A stretch of 45,884 bases of DNA, taken from an uncultured Alphaproteobacteria bacterium. GTDB taxonomy: Bacteria; Pseudomonadota; Alphaproteobacteria; HIMB59. Numbering within the stretch: the stretch's first letter is position 1; each line of letters begins with the position of its first letter. The translations under genes and the position numbers were made by a program. Where the stretch lies: positions 1-45,884 of the forward strand of contig CACJQJ010000004.1 of NCBI GenBank assembly GCA_902595525.1. Direction: 5' to 3'. Shown here piece by piece: positions 43,161-45,884 of the stretch. Under the pieces are notes generated by a model. It saw only the letters and a program-made list of their open reading frames with translations. It was not told the origin of the DNA and did no database searches.

Positions 43161-43553
43161 ATGTACTCTAAGACAACTTACGGAGTTAAAGTTACTGTAA
43201 AACCATATTTTTTAGACGATCAATCTTCACCACAAGAGAGTCATTACGTTTGGGCTTATCAGGTAAATATTTTAAATAATAGTGATATTACTATTAAACT
43301 TGATCATCGAAATTGGATAATAATTGACGCAAACGGTAAGATTGTTAATGTCCAAGGAGAGGGAGTTGTCGGTGAATTTCCTACACTTGAGCCAGGAGAG
43401 AGTTTTGAGTACACGAGTGGTACGCCTCTTAAAACCAATAATGGTATGATGCAAGGTTTTTATCTCATGTCTAGAGAAAACGGAGAGCAACTAAAAATAG
43501 ACATACCTGCCTTTTCATTAGATAGTCCTTATAATACAAAAAGACTCCATTAA
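43161..43553 (+). CDS. apaG: ApaG domain protein
   Basis: 130 aa: GVKVTVKPYFLDDQSSPQESHYVWAYQVNILNNSDITIKLDHRNWIIIDANGKI and GEGVVGEFPTLEPGESFEYTSGTPLKTNNGMMQGFYLM are the ApaG beta-sandwich. It was first linked to Co/Mg efflux and is found with apaH or rsmA in other bacteria; here it is alone, 11 bp before trkH. Confidence 0.94.
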   Translation: MYSKTTYGVKVTVKPYFLDDQSSPQESHYVWAYQVNILNNSDITIKLDHRNWIIIDANGKIVNVQGEGVVGEFPTLEPGESFEYTSGTPLKTNNGMMQGFYLMSRENGEQLKIDIPAFSLDSPYNTKRLH

Positions 43554-43563
43554 TCCTCATCAA

Positions 43564-45012
43564 ATGCTAAATCTTAAACCAATAGCTTTAGTTGGAGGTA
43601 CTGTCGTTTGTGCTGTTGGTTTTCTTCTGTTTATACCTCTTATAACTGAGTTAGTATATAAAACTGAATATTGGCAGTCTTATGCTGTTCCTATCTTGAT
43701 TTATCTAATTGTTGGTGGCTCGCTAGTTATAACAAATAGAAATATAGAATTAAAAATTTCAACGAAAGAGGCTTTTATTGTTACAGTTCTTTCTTGGTTG
43801 TTGCTTTCTTTGCTTTGCTCTGTGCCTTTTATATATACAAGCACAGATCTAAGTGTTGTAGATGCTATTTTTGAGTCTATGAGTGGCTTGACTACAACTG
43901 GTGCAACTACGTTAAATAACCTTAATATTCTCCCCAAAGGCATCTTGATTTGGAGAGCATTACTTCAGTGGTTAGGTGGTATAGGAATCGTAGTTATAGC
44001 CTTAGTTATACTTCCTTTTTTAAGAATTGGTGGTATGCAAATTTTTCATTTAGAGGGTGATGATCCATATGAAAAATTTTTACCAAAAATATCATCAGTA
44101 GTTTCAAAAATTATCCTAATATATTGTATGTTAACCTCAATCTTATGTTGTCTATACTATTTTTTTGGAATGAATTTTTTTGACTCATTAGCACATAGTT
44201 TTACAACAATATCTACTGGGGGTTTTTCAAATTATAATGAGTCTTTTGCTTATTTTAATAGCAATAGTATTTTGTTGATCTCAATAATTTTTATGATTAT
44301 TGGAAGTTTTCCTTTTCTAATAATTGCACAGATAAATTTTAAGAATATATTAATTATTTTTAAAGATCATCAGGTAAGAGTTTATTTATTTATACTAATC
44401 ATATCAGTGTTTATAATTTTTTTATTCGCTGAAAAAAATTTATTTAATTCACAAATAGATAAATTTTTATCAATATCATTCAATACTGTATCTATAATAT
44501 CTGGTACTGGTTATATAACAGATAATTTTGAGAATTGGGGTAATCATGCATCCGTTTTATTTCTTATATTAATGTTTATAGGAGGCTGTGCTGGATCAAC
44601 AACTGGAGGTTTAAAAGTATTTCGATTTCAAATTTTATTTAAATATATTGCTTTACATTTAAAAAAAATGCTTCAACCACATGCTGTTTTAGTATCAAAT
44701 TTTAATGGGAAAAAAATACCCGACTCTACCTACGACTCAGTTATGAGCTTTTTCTTCTTATATATACTTACTTTTTCAATATCTGCTTTACTACTATCTT
44801 TTACTGGTTTAGATTTCTTAACTTGTATCTCTGCTGCAGCATCTTCAATTTCTAATGTAGGTCCTGGGCTTGGGGAAACAATTGGACCATACGGAAACTA
44901 TAGTTCTTTAACGGGATCCTCTAAATCTATACTTATAGCAACGATGTTTTTAGGAAGATTAGAAATGTTAACTATTATTGTTATATTTCTTCCGACATTT
45001 TGGCGAAAATAA
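43564..45012 (+). CDS. trkH: TrkH family potassium uptake protein
   Basis: 482 aa with four membrane-pore-membrane repeats. The selectivity segments are visible as ESMSGLTTTGATTL, HSFTTISTGGFSNYNES, FNTVSIISGTGYITDNF and SSISNVGPGLGETIGPYGNYSSL. Low-affinity K+ uptake driven by ion gradients. Its cytoplasmic regulator TrkA is not in the window. Confidence 0.94.
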   Translation: MLNLKPIALVGGTVVCAVGFLLFIPLITELVYKTEYWQSYAVPILIYLIVGGSLVITNRNIELKISTKEAFIVTVLSWLLLSLLCSVPFIYTSTDLSVVDAIFESMSGLTTTGATTLNNLNILPKGILIWRALLQWLGGIGIVVIALVILPFLRIGGMQIFHLEGDDPYEKFLPKISSVVSKIILIYCMLTSILCCLYYFFGMNFFDSLAHSFTTISTGGFSNYNESFAYFNSNSILLISIIFMIIGSFPFLIIAQINFKNILIIFKDHQVRVYLFILIISVFIIFLFAEKNLFNSQIDKFLSISFNTVSIISGTGYITDNFENWGNHASVLFLILMFIGGCAGSTTGGLKVFRFQILFKYIALHLKKMLQPHAVLVSNFNGKKIPDSTYDSVMSFFFLYILTFSISALLLSFTGLDFLTCISAAASSISNVGPGLGETIGPYGNYSSLTGSSKSILIATMFLGRLEMLTIIVIFLPTFWRK

Positions 45013-45026
45013 TATAAAATTATAAA

Positions 45027-45884
45027 TTAATGTTTATGAATCTTTTTAGAAAAAAATAATATTATTGATATATTAAGAAAAAGCATAGCATTTACCCAAT
45101 TATTGTAAAAATTAAAATGAGCCATAACTGGAAAAATATTCAAAATTAGACAACAAATAAGTAAACTATTTATAAGTTTCATATCACTTAACTCATTAAC
45201 AAAATAATTTATGCATAAATTTCTAAGCACTAAAAAAATCAAATAAAAAAAAATTAAAGTTATTGTAAAAAATCCAAGAATACCAAGTTCACTCAATAGT
45301 TGTGAGTAATAATTATGAGGATGGTTATTACAACCATTATAAATATTATATTTTTCATTATTATGACAACTTAGTCTAAAGCCTTGAGGGCCGTGGCCAA
45401 TTATAGGTTTATCTAAAAACATTACGTATGCAGTATTAATATGATCTAAATGAAGTTTAGTGAGAGGTAAATATGGTATAGTGGTTTTGGTTATTTCATC
45501 AATTGTTTGAATAAATCTATTATTTACATCTTCATCATTTTTTACCAAATGATATGCAAAAAATGAGCTTATAAGAACGGAAAAAATAAAGTACTTCTTA
45601 TAATTTTTCATGAAAAAAACTGTTGTAAAAGCAAAAAGAATAAGTTTTAGCAGACCAGTTCTATCTCCTGATATTATTGAAATAAGAATAGAGAGAAAAA
45701 AAATAAGAAAACCAATGAGTAAAAACTTTTTATTAATATTTGAAAAAAACAAGCTTAGGCAGAAAAGAATTGGAGATATAAAGCCTAAATAATGACCTAA
45801 AACTTTCTCTTTCCCAAATACACTTGAAACTCTTGGGTTGTCATCAACAATTCCTAATAAGTTATAATTAAATGTCCATTGAAA
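45027..45884 (-). CDS. O-antigen ligase/Wzy-like membrane protein, 5' end outside window
   Basis: The frame is open from the stop at 45027 to the window edge, so the true start is further right; a TTG at 45752 is only internal. Visible residues (~285) include DDNPRVSSVFGKEKVLGHYLGFISPILF, several membrane helices, GDRTGLLKLILF, a periplasmic loop DKPIIGHGPQGFRLSCHNN, and NNHPHNYYSQLLSELGILGF, the Wzy_C/WaaL pattern with the HNxYLQ-like motif. It joins or polymerises surface glycans. Convergent with trkH, 14 bp apart. Confidence 0.82.
   Translation of the reverse strand, partial: FQWTFNYNLLGIVDDNPRVSSVFGKEKVLGHYLGFISPILFCLSLFFSNINKKFLLIGFLIFFLSILISIISGDRTGLLKLILFAFTTVFFMKNYKKYFIFSVLISSFFAYHLVKNDEDVNNRFIQTIDEITKTTIPYLPLTKLHLDHINTAYVMFLDKPIIGHGPQGFRLSCHNNEKYNIYNGCNNHPHNYYSQLLSELGILGFFTITLIFFYLIFLVLRNLCINYFVNELSDMKLINSLLICCLILNIFPVMAHFNFYNNWVNAMLFLNISIILFFSKKIHKH

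Noticed and set aside
1..45884. CRISPR array, prophage or integrated plasmid
   Set aside because: No spaced direct repeats, phage structural genes, integrase or replication gene; gene content is uniform housekeeping.

Overview
The window is AT-rich, tightly packed and mostly single-copy housekeeping DNA. It fits a streamlined free-living alphaproteobacterium, most likely marine (SAR11-like or AEGEAN-169/HIMB59-like; I cannot place it more precisely by eye). The alphaproteobacterial signs are a 5-aminolevulinate synthase (C4 route to heme), a DUF1013/TrcR cell-cycle regulator next to L31, a general amino-acid ABC transporter of the AapJQMP type, and a tol-pal operon ending in cpoB. Genes commonly overlap by ATGA or a few bases, TTG and GTG starts are frequent, and I found no tRNA, rRNA, CRISPR, phage or intact insertion sequence.

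Layout. 1-7271 (minus strand): one probable operon, coiled-coil protein - zapA - 5-formyl-THF cyclo-ligase - ymdB - yebC - small putative nuclease - tolQRAB - pal - cpoB (cut by the window edge). 7307-13411 (plus): transketolase - GAPDH - class I aldolase - EF-P - inositol-phosphatase family - L31 - TrcR. 13401-18600 (minus): photolyase - FAD oxidoreductase - DUF1365 - cyclopropane-fatty-acid-synthase family - DUF3833 lipoprotein, a photo-oxidative or lipid-modification module directly behind L33. 18847-22793 (minus): trhO, hemA, a luciferase-like monooxygenase and an SDR. 22896-28568 (plus): a heme run hemC-hemB-hemE-hemH-hemF-hemJ, in which hemC carries a roughly 165-residue C-terminal extension and no separate hemD is present. 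28573-34690: membrane transporters and small proteins (MATE, DUF2721, LysE/ArgO-like, a TAXI-like periplasmic protein, TSUP exporter plus DUF3445, M19 dipeptidase). 34851-35194: two micro-genes that conventional calling misses. 35219-39962 (minus): aapJQMP plus an RhtB-like exporter. 40087-45884: UDP-glucose dehydrogenase, formate-THF ligase, apaG, trkH and the end of an O-antigen-ligase-like gene that runs off the window, perhaps the edge of a surface-polysaccharide region.

How the genes work together. hemA plus hemC-B-E-H-F-J give almost all steps from glycine and succinyl-CoA to protoheme. The missing step is uroporphyrinogen-III synthase, which makes the HemC extension the most interesting protein feature here. 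One-carbon chemistry recurs (5-FCL, Fhs, and a DUF3445 protein of the heme-dependent N-demethylase family). The 30330-30529 gap is the most structured non-coding stretch: an 82-bp segment bounded by perfect 10-bp inverted repeats and flanked by TAAT, then two overlapping, mutually exclusive inverted repeats.
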